Notes: generated by a model not told the origin, from the sequence alone. Numbered from the stretch's first letter, positions 30,985 to 39,280 are shown. The stretch is DNA of 64,000 bases from an uncultured Clostridia bacterium (GCA_947625555.1 CANQOT010000002.1:1-64000), one strand, 5' to 3'. Translations and numbers: made by a program.

Positions 30985-32844
30985 ATGGATACTTTTTTCG
31001 AAGGGGCATGCGACGCCGTCGTCATCGGCGCGGGGCATGCGGGCGCGGAGGCCGCGCTCGCACTTGCGCGAACGGGGCTTCGGACCGTCGTTTTGACCCT
31101 CAATCTCGACAGTATCGGCTTCATGCCCTGCAACCCCTCCGTCGGCGGCACCGCGAAGGGGCATTTGGTGCGCGAGATCGACGCGCTCGGCGGCGAGATG
31201 GGCCTGTGTGCCGACAAATGCGCGACTCAATACCGCATGCTCAACGAGGGCAAGGGCGCGGCCGTGCAATCCCTGCGGGCGCAGGTGGATAAGAACCGCT
31301 ATCACACCGAGATGAAGCGCACCTTCGAGCACACCGAAAATCTGCGCATCGTGCAGGGCGAGGCGGCCGAGATCCTCACCGAAAACGGAAAGGTGACGGG
31401 CGTGAGGACGGCCTACGGCGGCGTTTTTTCCTGCCGCGCCGCCATTATCGCGACGGGCGTCTACCTCGGCGCGCGCACAATTACGGGCACCCATGTCCGC
31501 GATGCGGGCCCCAACGGCTTCGAGCGCGCCACCCTTCTCACCCAAAATCTTTTGGACCTCGGCTTCCGCATAAGAAGGTTCAAGACGGGCACCCCCGCCC
31601 GCCTCGACGGCCGCACGGTGGACTATTCCGCCCTGCCCGTCCAGCCCGGGGAGAAAGTGTTCCCCTTCTCCTTTATGAATGAGGCGGTGCCCGAGGACCA
31701 AGTCCCCTGCCACCTCGCCTATACCAACCAAAAGACGCACGAGATCATCCTCGGAAATCTCGACCACGCCCCCCTCTACAACGGGCAGATCTCCTCGGCG
31801 GGGCCGCGCTATTGCCCCTCTATCGAGACCAAGGTCGTGCGCTTTTCCGGGAAAGAGCGGCATCAACTCTTTTTGGAACCCGAGGGCGCGGATACGACGG
31901 AAGTCTATGTACAAGGGCTCTCCACGTCCCTCCCCCACGACCTGCAAAAAGAGGTCTACCGCTCGGTGAAGGGGCTCGAACATTGCGAGATCGTGCGCTA
32001 TGCCTACGCCATCGAGTACGACTGCATCGACTCGCTCGATCTTCTCCCCACCCTCGAATATAAGCGGGTGGAAGGGCTGTATTTGGCGGGTCAGATCAAC
32101 GGGACGAGCGGCTACGAGGAAGCTGCGGCGCAGGGGCTCATAGCGGGGCTCAACGCCTCGCTCAAACTGCGCGGCCTGCCCCCCCTTGTATTGCGGCGCG
32201 ACCAAGCCTATATCGGCGTGCTCATCGACGACCTCGTGACCAAGGGCACCGAGGAGCCCTACCGCATGATGACCTCGCGTGCAGAGTTCCGCCTTACCCT
32301 GCGGCAGGATAACGCCGACGAGCGGCTCACCGAGATCGGGTATAAGGCAGGACTTGCGACGAGGGAGCGGTACGAGCGTTTTCTTGCGAGAAAGACGCAA
32401 AAGGAGGGTACCATGTCCGCGCTCGGGGCGCGCGCAGAGCAAAAAACGGCCGACGCGCTCGTGCAAAAATACGGCTATTCTCCCCTCAATACTTCCGTGA
32501 CCTATTGCGACCTTCTCCGCCGCGGCATTCCCATTGCGGAGCTGTGCGAAAACTTCCACATCCTCGAAGGGGTACCGAAAGACGTCTTGCTCGCCTGCGA
32601 GACGGAGATCCGCTATGCGGGGTACTTGAAGCGCAGCGAAGAGGAGATCGAAAAGGCGAAACGGATGGAAGAAAAGCCCCTGCCGCCCGACCTCGACTAC
32701 GAGAAGATCACGGGACTTCGGCTCGAAGCGCGGGAAAAGCTCGGCCGCATCCGTCCCCTGAATTTCGGACAGGCGGCGCGCATTTCGGGCGTCTCCCCCG
32801 CCGACATCGCCGTCCTCATGATCTATTTGAGTATGAAAAAGTGA
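30985..32844 (+). CDS. mnmG: tRNA modification enzyme MnmG (GidA)
   Basis: 619 residues. FAD motif VVIGAGHAGAEAALA, NPSVGGTAKGH, GTPARLDGRT, GLYLAGQINGTSGYEEAA and RAEFRL are MnmG signatures. With MnmE it makes the cmnm5U34 modification in tRNAs. No ribosome site is visible directly before the ATG. At about residues 475-479 the short EGTMS interrupts the usual helical RYERF-x-x-K stretch; its DNA is a copy of the recurring TACCATGTCCG word. Confidence 0.96.
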   Translation: MDTFFEGACDAVVIGAGHAGAEAALALARTGLRTVVLTLNLDSIGFMPCNPSVGGTAKGHLVREIDALGGEMGLCADKCATQYRMLNEGKGAAVQSLRAQVDKNRYHTEMKRTFEHTENLRIVQGEAAEILTENGKVTGVRTAYGGVFSCRAAIIATGVYLGARTITGTHVRDAGPNGFERATLLTQNLLDLGFRIRRFKTGTPARLDGRTVDYSALPVQPGEKVFPFSFMNEAVPEDQVPCHLAYTNQKTHEIILGNLDHAPLYNGQISSAGPRYCPSIETKVVRFSGKERHQLFLEPEGADTTEVYVQGLSTSLPHDLQKEVYRSVKGLEHCEIVRYAYAIEYDCIDSLDLLPTLEYKRVEGLYLAGQINGTSGYEEAAAQGLIAGLNASLKLRGLPPLVLRRDQAYIGVLIDDLVTKGTEEPYRMMTSRAEFRLTLRQDNADERLTEIGYKAGLATRERYERFLARKTQKEGTMSALGARAEQKTADALVQKYGYSPLNTSVTYCDLLRRGIPIAELCENFHILEGVPKDVLLACETEIRYAGYLKRSEEEIEKAKRMEEKPLPPDLDYEKITGLRLEAREKLGRIRPLNFGQAARISGVSPADIAVLMIYLSMKK

Positions 32845-33464
32845 GACAGGTCGGCACGAGCCGCAGGCAAAGTAGGTGGGCGTGTTTATAACGTCACCCC
32901 ACCCCCTTTTGTTCCCCCTCCCGAGGGAGGGGGTTTGTAGAGCGCCTCCTTGGGGAGGAGCTGGCACGCGCAGCGTGACTGTGGTGGGGCGTGTTTTAGA
33001 ATGTCACCCCACCCCCCTACCCCCCTCCCATGGAGGGGGCGTGAAAACAGCCGAGGAGCGAACTCCTCGGCTGTTTTCGTGTTATTCGTGTTTCTCACAA
33101 TTCCCCCACCCCCTTGCGGGGGTCGGTGCGGAGATGGGGACCCCCGCACCGACGAAGGGAAATTATGAAGGGTGAGCTGTGTATAATGGGGCGAAAGTCT
33201 AACGCGTCCGTAAGGCTCCTCCGTGGGAGGAGCTGTCACGCGTGAGCGTGACTGAGGTGGGGCGTGTTCTATTCCGTCATTCCGAGCGTAGTCGAGGAAT
33301 GACCTTATTATATAAGGAGATGTTTCGACTTCGCTCAACATGACGTAATCAGAAGCATGCCCCCACCTGTCACGGCTTCGCCGTGCCACCCGCCCCCGTA
33401 AACAGGGGCAGGTCCCCCACACCCCTACCCCTCTCCCCAAGGAGAGGGTGGGGTTGGGCGTTTT
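32845..33464. repeat. 620-bp gene-free stretch with intergenic repeats
   Basis: Three family A blocks: 32919-33041 (cgcctccttggggaggagctg, gcacgcgcagcgtgac), 33211-33272 (cctccgtgggagg, gtcacgcgtgagcgtgac) and an inverted one at 33361-33456. A family B piece lies at 33277-33351. A perfect 16-bp hairpin, gaaaacagccgaggag / ctcctcggctgttttc (33043-33078), could end mnmG transcription. No supportable gene. Confidence 0.75.
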
Positions 33465-35474
33465 TTAGTCCTTCTTTTCGGGCAACATGGCGACCTCGGC
33501 GGGAGCGACGGAGACTGCCTCCGTGATCGCAGAGATCTTCGTTGCGTAATAACTCCAACCTGTCGCCGCCTTGTAGGCCTCTACACTTTCCTCGGGCACG
33601 TGAATGTTCTTAATATTCGGACAAGCGTAAAACAATCTTCGTGCCGAAGTAACGCCGGGAAGTGCGGGAGGCGTGGTAGCCTTGATAGTGACCGATTCGA
33701 GCTTACTGCAACCATTAAATCCTTCCCCGTTCCAGGTTTCGAGCTTGTCGCCGATCACCGCCGAGACAAGTGACGTAAGTTTTGACAGGTTTGCCAATTC
33801 CCTGGCGCTCGGCAATTCCAAAGTTTCCACCTTATCAATGGCGCTGAACCCGCCCGACTTCACGACCTCGAGCTTGGGGAAGGAAACATTGCGAAGTTGC
33901 GTCATTTTATTGAAAGAATCTTCCTCCAATGTGATGACATTCGGGAGATTGACCGTTTCCAGCGTCTCGTTGCAGAAGAACGCACCGGGTGCGACCGTCT
34001 CTACACTCTCGAAGGTAACTTCCGTCGCTGTGTTATAATAGAAGTAGGCATAGAGCGTCTTGCCGTCCATGGAGAGCAGTGCGCCGTTTTCCATCTTGAA
34101 GGTCGTGCTGCCGGGCGCAACCGTCACGGACTTTACGGCCTTCCATTTCAAGGAGTTGGGGAGGAAATCATCGTTTATATTGAAATTCCCAAAGATCGCT
34201 CCGAGATGCGGGAAAATCTTGAGGTTCGCGGGGATCGTGATGTTGACAAGGCTGCCCGTGTACTCGGCGAACGAGCCGTCCTCGTTGATATTCCAGTCGG
34301 GATCCGTCGCCTGTTCATAGCCGCATTCACAGGTATTGCCGTTCTTGAAATCATGCGGCTCGCGCGTGCTCTCGTCGATGGCCTGATCGAGCGGGCAAAC
34401 CTTCCAATGCTCCGTCGTGCTCTTCCCCCACTCGGTGTATTTGTGCGCGTGCGGCGTAATCGTGACGTTGCTAGCCCCGATCTTCCAGCTCACGACATAC
34501 CAGCCGTCGGCCGTGACCTTGAGGTCGCCGCCGACGCCCGTCGGATAGTACCCCGCATCCTTGTTGTTCAGCTTATAGTTCCAGACCTTGAACGCGTCGC
34601 CCGTGGCGAGCTTGACCTCGATAGCGAAGGTCTCGCCGTCCTCTTGAAGTTCCATTTTGTAGCACTTCGTGGGAACACTCGGAACGCCGAGCATCGACGG
34701 CCAGTCGGAGGTGGGCTTGGAAGCGATCTTGCCGACGAGGTACATCTCGTACTGTGCGGCGACGTCGAGCGGGGGGATCGCCTCGACGAGCTCCACCTTG
34801 ACCTTATTCTGCTTGGCGGCGCCGTTTTTCGTCGTGCGGATGGTGAACTTATATATGCCGTCCGCACCCGTGTTGACGACGATGTTATCGTTGCCGGAGA
34901 ACGGATCGGTGAGGCCCGTCAGGTCGAGGTCGGCGAGCTTGAAGGTGGTCGTCTCGTCCCAAGGATAGTTGCCGTCGGCGTCCGCTTGGGTCGAAATGGT
35001 GTTCTTCTCGATGAATTTGAACTCATCGGCCGAGTAGAGCTTCATCTGATAGGTGTACACGGTGAAGCCGTCCGCGTCCTTTTCGGTCGCCTTGGTGAAC
35101 TTGAACGCCTCGTTGGGGCCCGTCCATGTGCCCGATTTGAGGTCGCCCATGCCGCCGCCGACGACGTAGAACTCGCGCGTGTCGAGCTCGGCAGTATCGT
35201 CGCCCTGCTGGCCGCCGGGCTTCTTCATGCCGCAAACGCAGTCGCCGTTTGAAAAGTCGTGATTTGCTTTGGTCGTCTCGTCGATGTTCGACTTGTCCGT
35301 CCCGTGCTCGTCGCAATACTTCCAATGCTGCGTGTCGTCGTGGTCCCACGCGTCGTAAGTGTGGGTGTGTTCGGGCGTGTCGGGCGTCTTTTCGCCGCAA
35401 GCCGAGATGCCAACGCCGAGGCCGGCGGCCATCACGAGAGAAAGTCCCGCAATGAGCCAATTCTTTTTGTTCAT
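33465..35474 (-). CDS. Leucine-rich repeat lipoprotein with extra beta domains
   Basis: 669 residues. Lipoprotein signal with lipobox ISAC (Cys26). A Cys/His module at about 34-87 is nearly the same as in lipoprotein 3401, down to the DNA. Residues ~95-345 form two beta-rich domains (EFYVVGGGMGDLKSGTWTG; QYEMYLVGKIASKP) that look like the starch-binding SusE/SusF-type fold, a weak match. A second Cys/His module (HAHKYTEWGKSTTEHWKVC) comes at ~347-395, then LRR_5 repeats to the end. A possible carbohydrate-binding surface protein. Divergent from XRE 35626 with a dyad in its promoter. Confidence 0.85.
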   Translation of the reverse strand: MNKKNWLIAGLSLVMAAGLGVGISACGEKTPDTPEHTHTYDAWDHDDTQHWKYCDEHGTDKSNIDETTKANHDFSNGDCVCGMKKPGGQQGDDTAELDTREFYVVGGGMGDLKSGTWTGPNEAFKFTKATEKDADGFTVYTYQMKLYSADEFKFIEKNTISTQADADGNYPWDETTTFKLADLDLTGLTDPFSGNDNIVVNTGADGIYKFTIRTTKNGAAKQNKVKVELVEAIPPLDVAAQYEMYLVGKIASKPTSDWPSMLGVPSVPTKCYKMELQEDGETFAIEVKLATGDAFKVWNYKLNNKDAGYYPTGVGGDLKVTADGWYVVSWKIGASNVTITPHAHKYTEWGKSTTEHWKVCPLDQAIDESTREPHDFKNGNTCECGYEQATDPDWNINEDGSFAEYTGSLVNITIPANLKIFPHLGAIFGNFNINDDFLPNSLKWKAVKSVTVAPGSTTFKMENGALLSMDGKTLYAYFYYNTATEVTFESVETVAPGAFFCNETLETVNLPNVITLEEDSFNKMTQLRNVSFPKLEVVKSGGFSAIDKVETLELPSARELANLSKLTSLVSAVIGDKLETWNGEGFNGCSKLESVTIKATTPPALPGVTSARRLFYACPNIKNIHVPEESVEAYKAATGWSYYATKISAITEAVSVAPAEVAMLPEKKD

Positions 35475-35537
35475 AGTTTTCCTCCTGTTTTTTGACGCGT
35501 CGTTTGCGTCTTGATTCTTGGACCGAAGTCCATAATA

Positions 35538-35566
35538 AATATACCAAAGTATTTTTACTTTGTCAA
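35538..35566 (-). promoter_or_regulatory. Promoter of lipoprotein 33465-35474
   Basis: Minus strand TTGACA (35561-35566), 17-bp spacer, TATATT (35538-35543). Its spacer is covered by the dyad caaagta-N4-tactttg (35545-35562). Confidence 0.85.
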
Positions 35567-35594
35567 TAAATTTTTTACAGTTGTATTGTAAAAA
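35545..35594. promoter_or_regulatory. Two dyads between lipoprotein and XRE 35626
   Basis: Dyad one, 35545-35562, has 7-bp arms. Dyad two, tttttaca-N7-tgtaaaaa (35572-35594), overlaps the presumed -10 box of the XRE promoter. Likely operators. Confidence 0.55.
35560..35589 (+). promoter_or_regulatory. Promoter of XRE 35626
   Basis: TTGTCA (35560-35565), 18-bp spacer, TATTGT (35584-35589). Its -35 box is the same TTGTCAA used in reverse by the lipoprotein promoter. Confidence 0.6.
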
Positions 35595-35625
35595 TTGACT
35601 AAAATTTTTTGGAGACTAAAAAATT

Positions 35626-35910
35626 ATGCTAAATGAACGGATCCGCCAACTTCGGACACTGCGAAATTTGAGCCAGGTGGAACTCGCAAAAGCGCTGAAT
35701 GTCAGCAAACAATGTATCTCTAATTGGGAAAACGACAATATCCTCCCCTCGATCGAGATGCTCGTGCGCATGGCAAAGTTCTTCGACGTCTCCACCGATT
35801 ATATGCTCTGCATCTCCGATCGGCCCGAACTCTTCATCGACGGCCTCACCCCCACCCAAACGGAACATGTGAAATTGCTCGTGGACGACCTGCGAAAGAT
35901 CAATATATAA
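35626..35910 (+). CDS. XRE-family helix-turn-helix regulator
   Basis: 94 residues. A Cro/C1-type domain fills residues 4-60 (IRQLRTLRNLSQVELAKALN, VSKQCISNWENDNILPSIEM, LVRMAKFFDVSTDYML). A short C-terminal tail follows. GGAGA lies 11 bases before the ATG. Head-to-head with the lipoprotein at 35474; shared -35 region and dyads suggest it controls both itself and the lipoprotein. Confidence 0.9.
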   Translation: MLNERIRQLRTLRNLSQVELAKALNVSKQCISNWENDNILPSIEMLVRMAKFFDVSTDYMLCISDRPELFIDGLTPTQTEHVKLLVDDLRKINI

Positions 35911-35934
35911 TATATATATAATGTATAAGGAAAG

Positions 35935-35962
35935 AGGACCAAAACGGTCCTCTTTTTTTGAG
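35935..35962 (+). terminator. Terminator of XRE 35626
   Basis: Stem gaggacc / ggtcctc with a run of seven T. Confidence 0.85.
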
Positions 35963-36012
35963 TGTTGAACTTATGAGAGGCTTGCGGACTTCGTACTTCT
36001 GGAGCCTTCGCC

Positions 36013-37146
36013 TCAGGCCGGCACAGAGGTCCCGTCGGAGCAGGTCACGGTGCACCCCTCATAGGGAGCCCAAGAACTGCCCTTTCCGATCTTGTTCCAT
36101 GCGTCGGCCGTGCCTTGATATTGGATGTTTTTCAGGTTTTCGCATCTGTAAAAAGCGTGCTCTCCGATCGCGGTCACGCCCACGCCGATGGTAACGCTTT
36201 CAAGGCTTTCGCACCACTCAAACGCGCTCTCCCCGATGGCGGTCACGCCGCTCGGGATCGTCACGCTCTTCACCCCGTTGCAATCGACGAACGCATGCGC
36301 CTTGATCTCCGATATGCCGTCGGGGATCACGAGGTCTGTGATCTCCTGCCCTTTGAGAAACAGATGTGCGTCATAGTAGAGCGGATTGGAAAAATTGTCG
36401 GCAAACGTTATTTGGCACCACGCCGCAAGGTCGCTTATGATGACCTTTTCGAGCGCATTGGAATAGGAAAACACGCTTGGCCCGATAAACTTCAAACTTT
36501 CGGGAATGACGATGGCTTTCAGGTTCGGGCAGCCCGAAAATTTGTTGTCGAGATATACCCCCATAAACGCGCCCTGTGCGATGACCCTTGTCCCCGTTTT
36601 GATTTGGTACTCGCCCGAAAGGGTGTCTCTCGCCTGCATGAGAATGTCCCCGATATAAAAGACGTCGCCGTCCCAATTTTTCTCGTCTGCAAAGTAGGCG
36701 GTGCCATCGAATGCCGCGTCGTTGATCGCGGTCACGCTTTCGGGAAGGCTGATCTTTGCAAGCGCACTGCACCCGAAAAAGGCACGAAGATCGATCGCGG
36801 TCACGCCGTTCGGAATGACGACGCTCTCGATTTCGGCATTGCCGGAGAAGGCATACCGCCCGATTTCCGTCACCGCCTTTCCATTATAATAGGCGGGAAT
36901 GACGAGCTCGGTGACGCCCTCCGCCGTCCCTATGCCCGTGACCGTGTAGGTATTTTCTTCCGTGGGCTCAAATTTAAGGCCTTCGGTGAAGTTCAGATGC
37001 TCCCCGCAGACCGTGCAGTCGTTTTGCTCATTATAGGTATGCTCGTGGGACTTGCCGCGGTTTTCGTTCGAGCCGCATGCCGCAACCGAGACTGCGAGCC
37101 CCACCGCCATCAGGGCGGCCAAGCTCATTACGAAAAACTTCCTCAT
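36013..37146 (-). CDS. BspA-type leucine-rich repeat lipoprotein
   Basis: 377 residues. Lipoprotein signal with lipobox VAAC (Cys24), a short Cys/His segment (HEHTYNEQNDCTVCGEH), then LRR_5 repeats (VVIPNGVTAIDLRAFFGCSA, SVTIPSGVTAIGESAFEWCE). GGGAG site; strong promoter at 37176-37204. The 3' side carries a fragment of the family B repeat (cggacttcgtacttctgg at about 35981). It is the smallest of the repeat lipoproteins in the window. Confidence 0.88.
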   Translation of the reverse strand: MRKFFVMSLAALMAVGLAVSVAACGSNENRGKSHEHTYNEQNDCTVCGEHLNFTEGLKFEPTEENTYTVTGIGTAEGVTELVIPAYYNGKAVTEIGRYAFSGNAEIESVVIPNGVTAIDLRAFFGCSALAKISLPESVTAINDAAFDGTAYFADEKNWDGDVFYIGDILMQARDTLSGEYQIKTGTRVIAQGAFMGVYLDNKFSGCPNLKAIVIPESLKFIGPSVFSYSNALEKVIISDLAAWCQITFADNFSNPLYYDAHLFLKGQEITDLVIPDGISEIKAHAFVDCNGVKSVTIPSGVTAIGESAFEWCESLESVTIGVGVTAIGEHAFYRCENLKNIQYQGTADAWNKIGKGSSWAPYEGCTVTCSDGTSVPA

Positions 37147-37175
37147 ATCGTTCTCCCGAGTTGTGATTTTATATT

Positions 37176-37204
37176 ATTATAAGATAGCGCCCGCTGTTTG
37201 TCAA
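37176..37204 (-). promoter_or_regulatory. Promoter of lipoprotein 36013-37146
   Basis: Minus strand TTGACA (37199-37204), 17-bp spacer, TATAAT (37176-37181): perfect consensus. No dyad or adjacent regulator here. Confidence 0.88.
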
Positions 37205-37230
37205 TGGGGGGCGCCATTCTGCCGCGCGTT

Positions 37231-37812
37231 TCACCCCAAGCGGACGAGGAGGGCGGCAAGTTCGCCTTCGCCAAGCCCCAAAGAATACAAAAAGTCGGCG
37301 GCTTCCTTCTTCCCCTGCAAGAGGGCATAGAGAAGGGTCAGGATCTTCCTCCCCTCTCCGCCCATGAGGGCGACCCCCTGCCCCGCTACAATGGCGCGAT
37401 AGATGGCCTCATCCTCGGACATGGGTGCCACGAACGCCGCCGAGAAGCCGTAGAGAGCGAGCTCCTTTTCGTCCGCCCGTCCCTCCGAACAGATGACGCG
37501 GGAAAAGCGGGTATAGTGGCGGTCATCGTACCTCGCCCCGCCAAATTCCAAGAACGCCGCGCCGCCGACCGTCAACTTCCGCGCCCCCATTTTGGCCGCG
37601 ACGCGCTTGATGAGGCGCACGTCGTAGGGCGCATCTTCCTCTTCGACGCAGACGATGCGCTCCACCCGCCCCTTTTGCAGGCGGTCGTGCACTCCGACGG
37701 GCGCGAGGACCTCTTCGTCCTCCTTCAAGGGAAGCTCGGTGAGGTACCAATAAACCCTGTCTTTGATGTTTTCATCCTCGCAAAAACGGAGGGCGGCGAA
37801 GTCGTATTTCAT
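37231..37812 (-). CDS. Tyrosine-phosphatase-like protein lacking the catalytic cysteine
   Basis: 193 residues from the ATG at 37812. Residues ~15-55 (VYWYLTELPLKEDEEVLAPV, GVHDRLQKGRVERIV) resemble the small beta domain at the start of PriA. Residues ~80-165 look like a Y_phosphatase3 fold: FLEFGGARYDDRHYTRFSRV, ICSEGRADEKELALYGF, and where HC-x5-R should be, ALMGGEGRKILTLLYALL, so the nucleophile Cys and the Arg are missing. If right, this is a pseudo-enzyme. No ribosome site is seen, and the leader is about six bases. Divergent from the TPP riboswitch of thiT. Confidence 0.6.
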   Translation of the reverse strand: MKYDFAALRFCEDENIKDRVYWYLTELPLKEDEEVLAPVGVHDRLQKGRVERIVCVEEEDAPYDVRLIKRVAAKMGARKLTVGGAAFLEFGGARYDDRHYTRFSRVICSEGRADEKELALYGFSAAFVAPMSEDEAIYRAIVAGQGVALMGGEGRKILTLLYALLQGKKEAADFLYSLGLGEGELAALLVRLG

Positions 37813-37824
37813 AAGTACAGGCAC

Positions 37825-37853
37825 ATTATACTATAAATCGTGCCAAAAAACAA
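37825..37853 (-). promoter_or_regulatory. Promoter of gene 37231-37812
   Basis: Minus strand TTGTTT (37848-37853), 17-bp spacer, TATAAT (37825-37830); 12 bases to the ATG, so a leader of about six bases. Its -35 box abuts that of the divergent thiT promoter. Confidence 0.65.
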
Positions 37854-37882
37854 TTGACTTTTGAAAACAGGCGACCTATAAT
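37854..37882 (+). promoter_or_regulatory. Promoter of the TPP riboswitch-thiT unit
   Basis: TTGACT (37854-37859), 17-bp spacer, TATAAT (37877-37882). Confidence 0.82.
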
Positions 37883-37904
37883 GGAAGTACAATTTTATTT
37901 GATT

Positions 37905-37984
37905 TATCCGTCGTGGGTGCCGAAAGGCTGAGATGATACCATTGGAATCGGGCAAGGCAATGCTTGCACGAAAGAACGGGATTC
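37905..37984 (+). ncRNA. TPP riboswitch (thi box)
   Basis: Contains GGGTGCC, the invariant GGCTGAGA followed by tgatacc, then GGAATC...GGCAATGC and the closing acggg that pairs with ccgt at the start. Position before thiT and a terminator fits. Confidence 0.85.
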
Positions 37985-37997
37985 GGAAGACTTTTTT

Positions 37998-38023
37998 CGC
38001 CTGCGCTTTTGCAGGCGTTTTTT
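37998..38023 (+). terminator. Riboswitch-controlled terminator before thiT
   Basis: Stem cgcctgc / gcaggcg (37998-38017) and six T, between aptamer and the AAAGGAGG site of thiT. Confidence 0.85.
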
Positions 38024-38053
38024 ATGCTCCGAAGGCGGATAAAAGGAGGTTTT

Positions 38054-39265
38054 ATGTTACAATTTTCCCTGCTTTCGGCGTACACGGGCACGCTACCCAA
38101 CGCCGATGGCGATGTGGAGAGCTATCTCTACCCCGACGTCTGGACGTCGTTCGCAAAGAGCGGGCTCTCCTCGGTATTCCTCTGGTGCTTCGTGGCCCTT
38201 CTCGGCGTGCTCCTCATCGTGGGCGCCTTCGTCATGTGGAAGAAGCGGGAGACGATGAAGCGCTACCTCGCCGTCGCCGTCTCGCTCGCCGTCGGCTTTG
38301 CGCTCGCCGTCATCATCACGATGTTCTCCCTCGAAATCATGGAGATGCGGGAGGAAGGCGTCATCTATGACCTCGTCCTCTACCCCGCCGTCGTGCTCGG
38401 CGCATGCGTCATCCTCTCGGCGGCAGGCGCGTACATCTCCTACCTCTTCGGGGAAAAGGCCTTTCGCATCGGGAAGATCGTCGCCCTCTTCGTGACGGGC
38501 GCGGCGCTCATTGCCATGCTCATATGCCTCGGCGTCTATGGCGCGGGGCAGGATAGCGACATCACCTCCCTCGACAATGCGCTCCTGTACGTCTCGGCAG
38601 TCGTCCTCATCGGGCTCCTCGTGTTCTTCGCCCTCTTCTTGGGGAGAAAAGAGCCGAACGACTTCGATTCCAAATCCATCTCCTATGCCGCCGTCTGCAT
38701 CGCGATGAGCTTTGCGCTCTCTTACATCCGCATCTTCAAGTTGCCGCAGGGCGGTTCGGTCACCATCGCCTCCCTCTTGCCCCTCATGATCTATGCCTAT
38801 ATGTTCGGTGTGAAGAAGGGCGTCTTTGCGGGCATGATCTACGGTATCTTGCAGGCCGTGCAGGACCCGTGGCTCATTCACCCCGCGCAGTTCCTCCTCG
38901 ACTACCCCATCGCCTTCGCCTGCATCGGCCTGGCGGGGCTGTTCGCGAACGTGAGAAAGCTCGATAAGCTCCCGCAGATCCAGTTCGCCCTCGGCGCCAT
39001 CGTGGCGAGCGCGATGCGCTTTGTCTCCCACGTCCTCTCGGGCGTGTTCGCCTTTGCGGACCTCACGGGCGACCCCGCGGGCGCTTGGGTGTACAGCCTC
39101 GGCTATAACTCCTTCGTGTTCGTGGACATCGCGATCGTCATCGCCGTGGGCGTCGTCATCTTCTGCTCTCCTGCCGTCGTGAAAGCGGTGCGCAGGTTCC
39201 GCCCAATCGAGAAGAAACAAGCAGATGAGACGCAAAACGAGGGTACCATGCCCGAAGAGAAGTAG
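38054..39265 (+). CDS. thiT: ThiT thiamine transporter S component with extra membrane domain
   Basis: 403 residues, twice the usual ThiT length (about 190). Residues ~207-382 are ThiT-like: YIRIFKLPQGGSVTIASLLP, KGVFAGMIYGILQAVQDPWL, and DYPIAFACIGLAGLF. Residues 1-200 add about five helices of unknown origin (for example 42-61, 71-92, 107-130, 142-161, 175-196). AAAGGAGG site at 38042-38049. The TPP riboswitch supports thiamine uptake. The extra domain may help membrane insertion or coupling; no function is assigned. Confidence 0.88.
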   Translation: MLQFSLLSAYTGTLPNADGDVESYLYPDVWTSFAKSGLSSVFLWCFVALLGVLLIVGAFVMWKKRETMKRYLAVAVSLAVGFALAVIITMFSLEIMEMREEGVIYDLVLYPAVVLGACVILSAAGAYISYLFGEKAFRIGKIVALFVTGAALIAMLICLGVYGAGQDSDITSLDNALLYVSAVVLIGLLVFFALFLGRKEPNDFDSKSISYAAVCIAMSFALSYIRIFKLPQGGSVTIASLLPLMIYAYMFGVKKGVFAGMIYGILQAVQDPWLIHPAQFLLDYPIAFACIGLAGLFANVRKLDKLPQIQFALGAIVASAMRFVSHVLSGVFAFADLTGDPAGAWVYSLGYNSFVFVDIAIVIAVGVVIFCSPAVVKAVRRFRPIEKKQADETQNEGTMPEEK

Positions 39266-39280
39266 GTCGGAAGTATAAAA

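Noticed and set aside
30973..30985. mnmG as another leaderless gene (TATTTT six bases before the ATG)
   Set aside because: No -35 box at 16-18 bp, and the T-rich word is the tail of the dnaA terminator.
32845..33464. Small open frames in the long repeat-filled gap
   Set aside because: They read through repeat families A and B, change with each copy and lack ribosome sites.
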